This document shows positions 26,840 through 41,345 of a stretch of DNA of 64,000 nt, piece after piece (position 1 is the first letter of the stretch; every line of letters begins with the position of its first letter). Made by a program: the position numbers and the translations under genes. The stretch lies in the NCBI GenBank assembly GCA_018907035.1, contig JACCIC010000179.1, forward strand, positions 668,501-732,500, given 5' to 3'. Source of the stretch: Sycobia sp. Sy_11 (lineage: Eukaryota > Arthropoda > Insecta > Hymenoptera > Epichrysomallidae). The notes under the pieces are model-generated. The model ran no database searches and had not been told where the DNA came from. It saw only the letters and a program-made list of their open reading frames with translations.

Positions 26840-28203
26840 CGGGCAATCCTCCTCACGCGGCAGCGTCCTTCACTTTCTCTTTCTCTTTCTCGGTTCCCGC
26901 GATGATGCGCGCGAACGTTAGTACAGTAGTACACGAAGTACCTTTACTTCTTCTTTTCCTTCTTATGCTTTTCTCATATATATCTATATATATACACTAA
27001 CATGTACCTGATACGGCCCGCGGCAAAAAAAAAAAAAAAACAACAAAACTCCCAGCGGCGTTTTCGCACATCACGGTGCCAATTTTGCAAAACGCCTCGA
27101 AGGAATTCCAGGGACACGACGGCGCGCGAGCTGCGGACGCAGAGACGACGCTGCCTTCTGCAATACAAGAGTGTACGAAAGGAGCCGGCGGGCGGGAGGA
27201 GGAGGGGAAGGATTCACTCGACAGTGCTCATGCAAAGAGTCGCTATGAATTTTTGCTTGATTTCTATATACACACATACACATACCGCAGTAGGATCGGG
27301 TCACCTTTCTACGAGTGTGACGTACGAATGTGATTCGGCGTGGAGAGATTTTTTTAGCGTTGCACAGATAAAAAAAGTGCGCTACATCATTATAGGTTTA
27401 TACGATCCTCGGTAAAAAATGCACGGAAGAGGGCAGAATGGGGGAAAGAGTAATATGACAATGTATTGACCGCCTAAAGGGGTATACTTTCGAAAACAAT
27501 GAAAAAAGAAACGCAAACATGATGATATTTTCTGAATATGTGAAACAGCGTTGAAATCGCAATTGTAAATCTTACTGGAAAACACTCACGATTGTATAGA
27601 TTTTTGATTTGGAATTAATATTTTTCGAAAGTAATTTATCGAACGACGCAAGTATGATGTAAATTTAAGTTCATGGAAACGAGCGTTGATACAGCGGAGA
27701 TGTACAAGTCTATAATCGCACAATGTAAACTGCTATACAATCGAATGCCCAGCTAGACGTAATTCTTGAAAAATTTCACCAAAGTTTTGCGAAACACTTT
27801 TCTAAAGACATTAAGTTTTTTTTTTTTATTCTTCTTCACCGTCGTAGTCACGAAAATATTCTCTCGCTCTACTTCTATATCACGCTCTTTCATTCGATCT
27901 TTCGGATTCGGTTCGGACACCTTACAATTAAGTATCTCTCGTGATAAGTAGAGGAATCGTTGCCCTTAAAAGCCTTGTGAAAACTTTTCTATCAATATAC
28001 GCAAACTCTTGGAAAAATAATGGAAATCAAAGCTATTATTAGACGTTACTCGCAACTCATTCACGGAACCGAGTTTCCGGCAATATCTGCTTATTCAACT
28101 AGTTACCGAAGTACATAAATAAACCTCGGTGACAACAAAGTAAATAAAAATCAGGGTCTGTTGGGGATCTCTTGGCGTTGCGAAAGCATCTCCCTTCAGC
28201 CCC
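26839..28203. other. Mixed noncoding sequence
   Basis: CpG-containing at the left, with an A run at about 27025-27040, and AT-rich beyond 27400. A T run lies near 27816-27827. No exon recognised. Confidence 0.5.
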
Positions 28204-28252
28204 TCTATCTCTCTCTCTCTCTCTCTCTCACTCACTCACTCACTCACTCACT
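28204..28252. repeat. Compound (CT)n(CTCA)n
   Basis: CT to 28229, then CTCA units to 28252. The tetranucleotide appears to have arisen from the dinucleotide. Confidence 0.95.
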
Positions 28253-28397
28253 GTTACTCTATCTCTATCGTCCGCTTCCTCTCATACCCGAATGCCACAA
28301 CACATGCACACTTGAGAATTCGTACTTCTGTCCCGCGAACTCCATCCACCCTCGCGCAGTAAATCAGCTTTTTTGAGAGAGCCATCGGTAGAAAGGT

Positions 28398-28419
28398 GGG
28401 GTGGGGCGTGGGGGCGGGG
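28398..28419 (+). other. Four-run G-quadruplex motif with runs of at least 4 G
   Basis: GGGG-T-GGGG-CGT-GGGGG-C-GGGG. Short loops and long runs predict a very stable quadruplex. It lies in a CpG-rich stretch. Confidence 0.7.
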
Positions 28420-28540
28420 CGAAGGAGACGCTGAAGGAAGGGCGGTGTGCAGGTCGCGAGAACTTCGAGCTAAGCGCTTCGCGGCTCTCCTTCCTGCTTT
28501 GCCCGAGCCACGGAAAATAGTTTTAGCGTCCAATTGCGTT

Positions 28541-28542
<2 letters not shown>

Positions 28543-28599
<57 letters not shown>
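28543..28599. repeat. (AT)n microsatellite, 57 bp
   Basis: Pure AT. A small duplication of AGCGAAGTCGA follows at 28611-28632. Confidence 0.97.
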
Positions 28600-28603
<4 letters not shown>

Positions 28604-28629
28604 CAAGAAAAGCGAAGTCGAAGCGAAGT

Positions 28630-29060
28630 CGTAAAAGTATACGCGCGCGTCCATCATCCCGCGTGCTGTAGCGGCAGGAAGACGGGAGGCGCGCTTTATT
28701 TCCGGCCCCGGAACGACTGCCATGCAGTCTCGTTCCTGCGCGCTCTGTCCCGCGCGGTTATAACGGACGCGCGCGATCGCGCCTCCTCCTCCCCCACCCC
28801 CCTACCCTCCGAAGCTTTGCTATGTATAATTTATGCGCGAAGCTCAAGTCGGCGTAGAGGAGCGCGCGAAAAGCAGCTGTACGCGGAGGAATCTTCAGCG
28901 GGCGGGCGGATTAAGAGAGGATTCGAGGGAGCGCGGGGCGTGAGGGGAGGGAGAACTTCAGTGACCGCGGGAGTTTTCCAGGTCGAGGAACGCGCGCGGG
29001 GCGGGACCGCCTCCGAGGTGTTGTCGTCTGAGGGGGTCAGTAGAGGGGGGTGGGAGACAG
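28630..29060. other. CpG-rich island
   Basis: High CpG with several G or C runs (C-rich near 28793-28808, G-rich at 28930-28955 and 29030-29055). Long frames lack domains. A promoter-like role is possible but not shown. Confidence 0.35.
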
Positions 29061-29781
29061 AAGCCGTATTCTGATTCTCATCTACCGGTAAGGCGGGATC
29101 AATTTTCTTCAGGTGTTTTATATAATATAGAAAGCTGCCACGCAGCGATCGGCCGGGGGTTTGCGGAATTTGTGACCTGTCACGCATCGAACAGGTACGT
29201 TCGGCGAAGCAATTTCCGTTTGGGCTATCTTTCCGCTCCACGAGGACCCGAGCGCGCGCGCGTGTGTGAATGTCTTCTACGAGATACGGGTGATCTGCAG
29301 CCGTCGCGATATAGTTCATCTTGTCCGATTTTGATTCCATCAAAAATATAAGTAAACAGAAGGACGACAGAATAATGTCGAGGCAAAAAATCAAAATGCC
29401 AACAAAAAAACACTGAATAAGAGAACTTTTTTTGATTTTTGATCATATAATAATAATGCTTCAAAATATTCACTCAATTATTTTACAATACATTTATATT
29501 TCAAAAAATTTAATACTTATTTTATATAATAGTTACTTTGGATAATATGTGCGCAGTAATACATCCATATCTATACTTAATACTGTGACCCAGAAGTACC
29601 AAACGCGTTCAGAAAAAGCTCTCGGATTGCGCAACGTTCTCTCTCTCTCTCCTCCAATACCGCGTGGCACGTTCGCGCTTTGCAAATGCGTTTATTATAT
29701 ATTTGAATTTCAAAGCGAAACTCTACGCGCTTGGCGGCACGCATATTTACCACGTGGCATGCGGCGGTCAGCTGGGTAGAG

Positions 29782-29782
<1 letters not shown>

Positions 29783-29832
<50 letters not shown>

Positions 29833-29840
29833 TCTCTCAA
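29783..29840. repeat. (CT)n, left arm of a facing pair
   Basis: 58-bp CT with minor breaks near its right end. It is complementary to the GA tracts that start 42 bp away. Confidence 0.96.
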
Positions 29841-29881
29841 TGCAAAATATTTTTTTGCGCTAATGTTCGTGCTGCAGGAGG

Positions 29882-29974
29882 AAGAGAGAGAGAGAGAGAG
29901 AGAGAGAAGGAAGCTGTCACGTTAAATCTTAATATATAATATTTATAGTCTGCCAGGCTTCGTAACGAACAGGC

Positions 29975-30038
<64 letters not shown>
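29882..30038. repeat. Two (GA)n tracts, right arm of a facing pair
   Basis: GA at 29882-29908 and an interrupted GA at 29974-30038. Both can pair in the same molecule with the CT tract at 29783-29840. Confidence 0.96.
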
Positions 30039-30043
<5 letters not shown>

Positions 30044-30318
30044 GAGGGAAGCCGGGAAGCTGTTTTCTGCGTTTCTCTTACGGTTTGCAGCGACGTTTTC
30101 TCGTCAACGTTACGAATGGCATAAAAGTGTGGCTCATAGTATAATATAGATGCGCTTGCGCAAATACGAGCCCGACAAATTTAATATAACGTGCGAGTTG
30201 CAAGAAAGGAATGTTATTCTCGCACGCGACACGCGCGTATAAACTAATGGAAATATTTTAAAAATGCCGGGTAGAATTACTCTTGGCACGATATTATACA
30301 CACTGAATAACATTGTTG

Positions 30319-30322
<4 letters not shown>

Positions 30323-30380
<58 letters not shown>
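30323..30380. repeat. (TA)n microsatellite, 58 bp
   Basis: Pure TA followed by the palindrome ACATACATGTATGT. Confidence 0.97.
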
Positions 30381-30385
<5 letters not shown>

Positions 30386-31974
30386 CATGTATGTATTCAT
30401 TCATTGAAAAATGTAGACAATTGTTGAAATTTTTTAAAAATTCATTGAACCGAATTTGCTTTGTATAATATAAAAGTCGGGCATTCTTTGTGTTTTTTTT
30501 TTTATTAAATTTTATTTTTTTGTTTTTTTTTTCTCTTTTGCTCATGTTACTTGTAATTCCATTGGGATGGAATATTGTAAAACAACCCTGCCTTCAGCAC
30601 GAGCTTTTAGTTTTCATGTCAAAATGTTATTTATTACTTTTTATGGTCGACGTATTTTTTTTTTTTTTTTGTATTTTTCAATTGAACGGTTCAATGAAAC
30701 ACAGTAAACTAATTCGGTATCGCTGTCAAAGTTTCGAGTTAAAAATTACACACGGCTGTCAGTACTTCAATATAAATAACGTGCGCAATGCCATCGCGAA
30801 TTCGTCTGATTGTATTATTATCGCCACGTGTGCAACGTATACACTTTCCTTAACATTTATTTTTTTTGCGCGAGCGAGCAGTACCTAACCTCTCACAATG
30901 TAAATGACACTAAGATATCCTGGATCTGTTTACTCGTCATCTAAATTTTACAGTTTCACCGCAGTATTACCCAATGAATTGATCATTTTAATTTATCATT
31001 TTAGTCCAAAAAAGCCTTTTAGTCCTCAGAACGGATCGACCCGCGCCGCAGGAGGCGTCGAAACGTCGTACGAGCCTTAGGCAAGCCTGCCTCACTATGA
31101 TTTTCTCCAACATTAAATCACGGGCCGTCCTACCCTCCCATTTCAGTTCATTCATCGCTCTCGATTACCAGCTACCAATAATATCGACATTTCGACCTCG
31201 TACTCAGCGTCCGTTCAGCCCCTCGTGGAGCCACCCCCCGTGCGCACGATGGAAAGCAAGCCCATATACCATGCACATATACACGCAACGGTTTTTCTTC
31301 TCCCCCCTCTCCCCCGTCACGATGAACCCTAATCCCTGCCGTATATACATACGGATACGTGCTAGTCCTCCTATTGAATTATTTAACGGTTACGAAACGA
31401 GACCGGACGGGCGACGCGCCGCATATGCATAATAATATGCTAATTTGCAACAATCAAAAAAAAAAAAAAAAAAGAAAGAAAAAAATGCCGCGGGAAGGAA
31501 TGCCAAAGACCTCGGCGCCCGCGCAAAAAATCCCTTACCAGACCAGCGAATTAATTGCCCCGGGTGGAAAAATCTCCTTCCCCCCCCGCCCCTACCCGCG
31601 CGCGCGAGCGCGCGTGCTCCTAGAATGAACCCGTAGGAAAAGTGGAAAAATGGCCATCGGGTACATTCCGGGCGCGTGCCCGTTGGTGCAAAACCTCTGC
31701 CGCCGGCGACGTGTTTCGCGCGCACCCCTCTCCCATCTGCCCGATGGTTCTTTCTGTTTTTCGCCGATCTTACGTATACACTCCCCCCCCCCCCCTTCGC
31801 CATCCTTCTTTTTCGGCTCGCAAACTCCATTGTACGTACAGGCGCACGCACGCACACACGCTCGCTGACAATGTCGAGTCGTGTTCTTGTTACGCCCCGA
31901 GACGCCTGGCCGGCTCGCGAGGTCTTCGCCCGGAAATTCGAGCTTTGCTTAATTGCCACCAACGAAGTACCGTA
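30381..31974. other. Mixed noncoding sequence
   Basis: Contains T runs at about 30491-30540 and 30655-30672, an 18-base A run at 31456-31473 and a 13-base C run at 31783-31795. An acceptor-like CCTCCCATTTCAG at about 31134-31146 is followed by about 60 open codons, but there is no convincing donor or family match. Confidence 0.45.
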
Positions 31975-34832
<2,858 letters not shown>

Positions 34833-34841
<9 letters not shown>

Positions 34842-34852
34842 CGCGCGCGCGC

Positions 34853-34902
<50 letters not shown>

Positions 34903-34903
34903 G
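34833..34903. repeat. Alternating tract: GTAC, (CG)n, GTGT, (TA)n
   Basis: Purine-pyrimidine alternation is unbroken for about 70 bp, with a CG core at about 34842-34852 and TA from 34855 to 34901. Confidence 0.93.
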
Positions 34904-35095
34904 ATTAGTGGGAGGAAAAACGCGCAGAATCCCGTCGTCCAAGCAGAATTTTTAGCGGGTACGTGGGTTTATAATAAACCTTCGCGCGCGCGCGCACGGC
35001 AGAAAAAAAATTCACCCCAAAAAGATCGGGGGCAGAAAAATAAATGCGACCTTTGTGCCTAATCGAATAAGAACGATAACAATAGCGAGAACGCA

Positions 35096-35099
35096 AAAA

Positions 35100-35131
<32 letters not shown>

Positions 35132-35168
35132 ACAACAATAACAACAACAACAACAGCAACAAAAATAA
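35096..35168. repeat. Mixed (CAG)n/(CAA)n repeat
   Basis: CAG and CAA units alternate with a few AAT breaks. In coding DNA this would make polyglutamine (+) or polyleucine/polycysteine (minus), but the flanks have stops nearby and no splice support, so it is treated as a noncoding trinucleotide repeat. Confidence 0.85.
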
Positions 35169-35353
35169 TAATAATTATAACAAAGCTTCTTCAGCAGAAA
35201 TTTTTTATATATAGAACTCATTTCGAACTGCGCATGTAATAGCTATGCACGCTGGCAATATAATGCGACTGTACGGGAGGGTCGAGGTGAAAGAGGGGAA
35301 GAAGAAATGCTCGCACCACACCGAGGCCCATTACCATATGTGCTGGCGAATTT

Positions 35354-35355
35354 GT

Positions 35356-35388
<33 letters not shown>

Positions 35389-35399
35389 TGTGTGTGTGT
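35354..35399. repeat. (CG)n(TG)n alternating tract
   Basis: GTGTGCGCGC... running into TG repeat, 46 bp of unbroken purine-pyrimidine alternation. A second such tract lies at 35808-35839. Confidence 0.94.
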
Positions 35400-35551
35400 C
35401 GGAGGCCGCTCACCGCACCGCATCATTATCGTCGCGCACGCGACAAGACTTGGCGCCGCTCGCTTGTGTCTTTTTTGCCCCTTCCCCCCTTTTCGCGGGA
35501 CTATCGCTGTTACGTATGCACTATGGTTTATGTACACACGCAACGTGCACG

Positions 35552-35553
<2 letters not shown>
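35400..35553. other. CpG-rich spacer
   Basis: Unique CpG-rich sequence between two simple repeats. No gene. Confidence 0.4.

Positions 35554-35593
<40 letters not shown>
35554..35593. repeat. (CT)n microsatellite, 40 bp
   Basis: Pure CT followed by CpG-rich sequence. Confidence 0.96.
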
Positions 35594-35595
<2 letters not shown>

Positions 35596-37023
35596 TCTCG
35601 CTCGCGCATCGCGTCGCGGCGCGCTGGGCTGCGCGCTCAATTTTCCCGCCGCGGCGCCGATTCGCGATATTCGAGGCAAAATAAATGTATGTGTGTATGG
35701 AGCGCGGTAATTTTACGCGGATGACTGCGGGTTGTGCTGTAATGACGGGGGGGGGGCGTGGTGGTGGTTTGCCTGTACGTTTTCTTTGATACGCTTCGCT
35801 ATCTGCCGTGTGTGTGCGCGCGCGCGCGTGTGTGTGTGCAGAATTACTATTGAAAGGAATTTATTGATAACGATTTTCTCGCGATTCTGAATTTTTCGTA
35901 ATAAAAGGCGTATAATGAGTATCTAATATCGGTTATAGTAGGCGGATAAAGTATCTTGCGTGTTTCGGGCCCCTCGTCATTGGATTTTCCGGTCTGCGAT
36001 GGAACACCAATAGAGGCATCCACATTATTGGGCTTTCACTCCTACCCAATCGGGAAAAAATATGCAAAACATTCGACACAAATGTTTTTAAAATTCAAGG
36101 CGACAGATGGGGTACAACGACACGTAATAAACAGCAAATTTACATTACGTCATTTGTAAAATTATTGAAATCATCTTGTGTACGGTGAGAAATCTGATCT
36201 ACAATGATTTTACTTGTTCCCGGCTATGGTACTCAGTCATTGCTACTTCAATTTTCCACCGCGACGAGGCGCATCCTTGCTCAAAGCAAAGTTGCGCGTA
36301 AAAAGTCGTAAATAAAGCTTTATTACACATCCTCTCTATATTTGGTATTATTCCAATTACTTCTGAGAAGGAATGCGAATTGTTCTTATTTCGTTACATA
36401 TTTGTCCCGCTTTTTTATTTCAATGTTGTATCTTTTAACATTTGTGTGATTTCTCTTCTATGATCATCGTGGCATATTTTTTTTTTTTTTAACTAAATCA
36501 ATGAATTTAAAATTCTTAAATGCACTTACCAATTATAATTATCCTTTTAATTTTCGCTTCCTGTGGCCCGACGATTTATCGAGAGTAAAGAGAATAAATA
36601 TCACTTTGAGTCGCGGACGTTTACTTTTAAAAATTCCAGGCGACCCGCTCCCTCGTCGCAGACCCCTCTTTCTCTCCTTCTACACGGAAAAGGTACATAC
36701 ACAAGTGGAGCTACACCGCGCTCACTTTATTCAAACAGTAGTACAGTATAATTTATTGGCAAACGTTTATAATAGAATCGCTTTGGCAAATATACCGATG
36801 GAGGGATAGTATATGTAGCTGATTTTTTAGCATTGAAATCAATTGGAGATAAATTATTTCAAAGCTGGAACGCCGGAGAATAGAAATGAATTGCTGGGCA
36901 GCGGGTGCGCGAGTGTTTATCTGTGCCTCTCTCGTTCTCTCTCTCTCCCTCTCTCCCTCTTTCATCCTCCATGTCGGTGCCTCGCTAGTTTTCCCGGGGT
37001 GCAGCTCTTAAACGTTTCTGCTC
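35594..37023. other. Mixed noncoding sequence
   Basis: CpG-rich at first, with a 10-base G run at 35747-35756, then AT-rich. A frame of 69 codons ending at 36159 reads like protein (for example FPVCDGTPIEASTLLGFHSY) but has no splice support or family match. A weak acceptor (AAAAATTCCAG) sits near 36640. Confidence 0.4.
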
Positions 37024-37138
37024 GTGTGTGTGTGTGTGTGTGTGTAGTATATATATATATATATGTGTGTGGGTGATAGTTTGCTGTGTGTGTTGTGTGT
37101 GTGTGTTGTGGTTGTGGTGTGTATATATACACACATAC

Positions 37139-37186
<48 letters not shown>
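37024..37186. repeat. Compound (GT)n, (TA)n, GT-rich, (GA)n cluster
   Basis: GT at 37024-37045, TA at 37048-37064, degenerate GTGTTGTG at 37084-37125 and GA at 37143-37186, all within 165 bp. Confidence 0.93.
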
Positions 37187-37189
<3 letters not shown>

Positions 37190-37564
37190 CGAAGCTGCAG
37201 TGCCGAGGAAAGGATCAGCGAAAGATAAACGTTTTAATTCGCCCGGGCATCGGCGTGTACGCTCTCGCGCGCGCGCGCGTGTACGTGTACGTATGCGCTC
37301 GAACGCTCCTGCGCGCGCAAAACTCCGTCCTCAAGATTTATCGACGCGCCTGGGTTTCGTCCCCTGCACGCATATAGCCGCCCCGAGTGTTGTGAATTAT
37401 TCAAGGCTCCCACTTTTTCTCCGTCTTCTTCTCGGTTTTTTTTTTTGCTCCTCCTCCTACTCCTCCTGACCGCCTCCACCCCCATTTCCCTCGTCTTTCC
37501 TACCCTTCCTTTAACGCACGGGGAAAGAGAATAATCAATTGTATAAGTGGAAAGGAAAATCGGC

Positions 37565-37565
<1 letters not shown>

Positions 37566-37607
<42 letters not shown>
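37566..37607. repeat. (GA)n microsatellite, 42 bp
   Basis: Pure GA. Confidence 0.96.
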
Positions 37608-37610
<3 letters not shown>

Positions 37611-38068
37611 CGCTTATAAATGCGCATATAAGGGAAGGTCTTCAAGGATTTTTAACGTATGGACTTTTTTGTTATCTATGAGAGATGCAATTTGTTTTGC
37701 TGAGCGTCTTAAAATTTTTTATAATTTTTATATACATAAGACATATTATGACGATTTTCGTGTGCGTGTGTGCGCGCGCGCGTGATTGAATTGAATGATT
37801 CAATTAAAATTTTTTATGCTAAAAATAGTCCAAATTCACATTCGAGTAAATTTTTATCAATAGCTTTCATTTTCTCCAAATCGTGTATGTACTGCTATAT
37901 ATGTATATTCTTAGGTAAAATTTCATTTAAAAAATGGGTACATTAAAAAATTTCATAGTGTCAACGGGCTGGTATGCAAAGACAAGCGAGATCGAGAGAC
38001 AGAGAGTTACACTGAGAGTTAAACTCTAGGCGACGGTGAAAATGAACCTCTCGATTTCTCAGTGTTCA

Positions 38069-38103
38069 TCTCTCTCTCTCTCTCTCTCTCACTCTCTCTC
38101 TCT
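38069..38103. repeat. (CT)n microsatellite
   Basis: CT with one AC interruption, ending CTCTAG. Confidence 0.93.
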
Positions 38104-40489
38104 AGAAAACCTTTTAAAATGACGCTGATGAAATCGGTATTAGCATTAGCTCAGATGCAATTAGACTATAAGGATACTGCGAAATTATACGGGAACCTGT
38201 TCTCCGTTGCGCGAACTTGCCGAGAAAATTAACCCTTCTCAATCGCTTCTAACACACAGACACACACACGCAAACACGCGCGCGCACACCTCGCCGCAAT
38301 TATTTCGTGCGACTTCACGACGACAGTCAATATGTATATATATATAGTATGTCATCTCTTTTTTTTTTTTTTTGAAACATCAACGTATATGCGCAACCCG
38401 AGAAACGACGTTGCAGTTTGCACCTCTGTAATACCATATAATATCCTTAATGTACGTTACGGCACAGAAAATTTATCGGGAAGATGTCGGTCTCTGGGCG
38501 TATCAAATGGGAGGGAAATTGATTCATTTCTCGTTTTATCGCGTCGAAGTGCGGCTACGCCGCGTTATAGAAATCGAGCATTCTCTGTTCAATCATTCAC
38601 GCCCCGCCCCCGTATATTTCCGACTATTATTGGGTCGCTGCGCTGAATTTTTGTCAGCCTTCGAAACTGTCCCGACAAAAGTTGTAATATTGGAATTTTT
38701 CGAATAAAAAAAAACTTTTATTTCTTTTCGAAATTTCACAGATATCCACTCAGAGCGAATAGTTGATCGAAAAGTATTTATAGAATTTTTTTCTTCTTTT
38801 TTTTTTAGTCACTCCGAAAAACTAATCGTCCGGTCGATTTTTCGGAGGAATTTTTCAGGCAAATATTTTTTACGAACACGCCTCCTAAGTCGCCGTTCGT
38901 GAAAGATGTCTGATACACACGTGTGGGAAATCCGCATAAGGGACGGGACGGCGGCGGCGGCGGGGGGGGGGGAGGTGTATCTCGGTCTCATATCTCGCAC
39001 GCAGGAATCTACTTATGTATACATAACTAAGCGGCGAGAAAGAAAGACGCGAAAAGGGATATTGCGCCGCGGCTGCTACTCAAGACTGCGACTGCGACTG
39101 TCGCAATGTTTGCATGTAGAGTCGAGGGCAGCGCGCATATTTGGTACGTTTGAAAATGTAGTTTTCGAATTTCAGATTGCGTAATTACGGCTCAATGACT
39201 GAAACTCTCTCTCTCTCCCCCTCCCTCTCTCACTCTTTCTCTGGTTATATCTTGTTACACCTGTTATAGCAATTCGATATATTTATCGTAGCCTCGTCGA
39301 CACTGTGCATTTATTATATATTCGCCTGTTAATTGTACAAATGAATATATATTTATATAAGTAGTGTTTTCTCGATTCCCATGCACATCTGTCCTTATCC
39401 ATGGTTGTCAGTATAATATCAGGATCATTTTGAAGAGTTGAACTAAATATTCAAAAAATACACATTATTCACACCGATTTTATATATAAGAACTACAAAA
39501 TAAATATTTATTATATTTATTTTTATACAGAATTTAATTGTATTCGCCGATGTTTTTATTGTTGTTTTTTTTTTTCATTTTAATTTTATTTAAAGCCGGG
39601 GAATAAAAAATCATGAACTACTCAAGAGGTCAAATGTAGAACGAATATTTAAAATTTTCATTTCACATTGAACAAAAGAAAATCTCTACGCTAATATACC
39701 TGATTAATTTATCTGATCGCAATTGGTATTTTACAATGATTGTTTTAGACACATTTTATTGCTTTACTTATTCTTTTGTTATGCTGCATTAAAACTTCTA
39801 ATATTTGCATATGGGCAAACCCATACATCTTTAACATTAAATATTAATTAAAATTTGCCATAATGTTTTATCAATTATATTCGATTTGCTTGCTTGCACA
39901 ACAGCATCTGCAGTATACTATATGTATATACACACACACACAAGCGCGCGTTTTATCGGCTTCATCATCCTGTGAATGTCCCGTGAATTGGCAAGCGCGC
40001 AGGCGCCCCATTATTTTTGCCTTTCTAGCGGCATCTAAGGAGCTGTTAGAGGATTTATTGCAGCTTATTAACGGTCTCTAAGAAATGCTAGTTTGCATTG
40101 CCACTCGTGTATGTATATATGTATATGTATATGTCTAAGTATATATATATATGCATACCTGGCTTTCGTGTAAGATTCGCTTTTAAAGCCGTTTTTTCAT
40201 TTTCAAAAGTTAGAAGGATCCTGCAAACGTCTTCACTCGCTTCTTTCTCTCTACCTCTCTCTCTCTCTTTCTCTCCCGCTGTTTTAGTGCCATTTTCCCG
40301 GCTCCTTGATAGTTGCACTTCGATCAGGCTTTAATTGAAACTATATATGTGGATGTATAAATACTTTCATTGGGACACATTTCAATTTTTTATTATGGCC
40401 TGGCTGTTTTTTCTTTCTTTCTTTCTTTTTTTTTTTGTATGAAGAAAAAAACTGGCGTAATTGCGAGAAAAATGGATAGGAATTAATTC

Positions 40490-40740
40490 AAAGTCTCGAC
40501 GGTTGTAATTGAAACCCAGCCATAATTATCATGGGACGGCCAATGTGTATTGCCTTATGAAATCCTTTTTATTTCTACAATGTTGCCGAGGGAATTGAAA
40601 CTCTATCTCTGGATATATTATATCGTGGGGGCATATAGAAAACTGTCTTACATAAGTTTTTGCACCGGCATAATTAAAGTGCTATCGTATCAAAACTCGT
40701 TTCTGCCATACCCAGTGTTTTAAGGTTATGGAATTTCTGT
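40490..40740. promoter_or_regulatory. Enhancer-like unique patch
   Basis: Complex, repeat-free sequence with several TAAT/ATTA cores (CCATAATTATCATGG near 40518, CATAATTAAAG near 40670) and TTTTATTTC. Such clusters suit homeodomain factors. No independent support. Confidence 0.15.
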
Positions 40741-41229
40741 TGTGTTTTTCTTTGCTCGGCACATTGGTTTTTTTCCTTTTTTTTTAATATCAGTGTATGT
40801 CCGAATCATTCAGAAGGAATAGGTTTTTGATAATCTCATAATATAAATTTGGCATTATTTGAAAAAAATTACATGGACAATGCTATAATTTAGGCCGATA
40901 TATATGGTCAGTCTCTAGGCATGTAGTTCCACTTTTAATACGTATGACAAGCAAATAATTCTAAAGTTACTTCGCGTTTCATTACTGTAATTCGCAAAGA
41001 TTTGTGAGAGGGCAATGAGAAATTCTCATCTATGTATGTTTAAATTCTGCAAAAAAAAAAATACCAACGATCAGAGCAAACAAACTGTTAATTTTTGAAC
41101 GTTAACTAAACAGTACAGCTGCTTCGATTTCGAAATTTCTTTTTAAGGATTCTATCATACAATTAGCTTGAATACATTCTTAACGTTGTGTACTTGGTGT
41201 GTGTGTGCTCGCGAATATTACGGCCAGGA

Positions 41230-41345
41230 GCTGCGATCCTTAATCGTCCATTGTTGCCACTCCCTCTCCAGTCTTATCGCGCACAGGGCAGTTAATAACT
41301 ATTAAGGCCCTATTACCATTATGATTGATATTACCGCCTGTTTTG
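41230..41345. promoter_or_regulatory. Enhancer-like patch with HNF1-type palindrome
   Basis: Contains CCATTGTTGCC (Sox-like core) near 41247, the near-palindrome TTAATAACTATTAA at 41292-41305, and ATTACCATTATGATTGATATTACC just after. The palindrome resembles the GTTAATNATTAAC class of sites. Motif inference only. Confidence 0.18.

Noticed and set aside
31147..31330. Open frame after a good acceptor (CCTCCCATTTCAG) with a protein-like stretch
   Set aside because: No acceptable donor, another frame is equally open, and no family resemblance.
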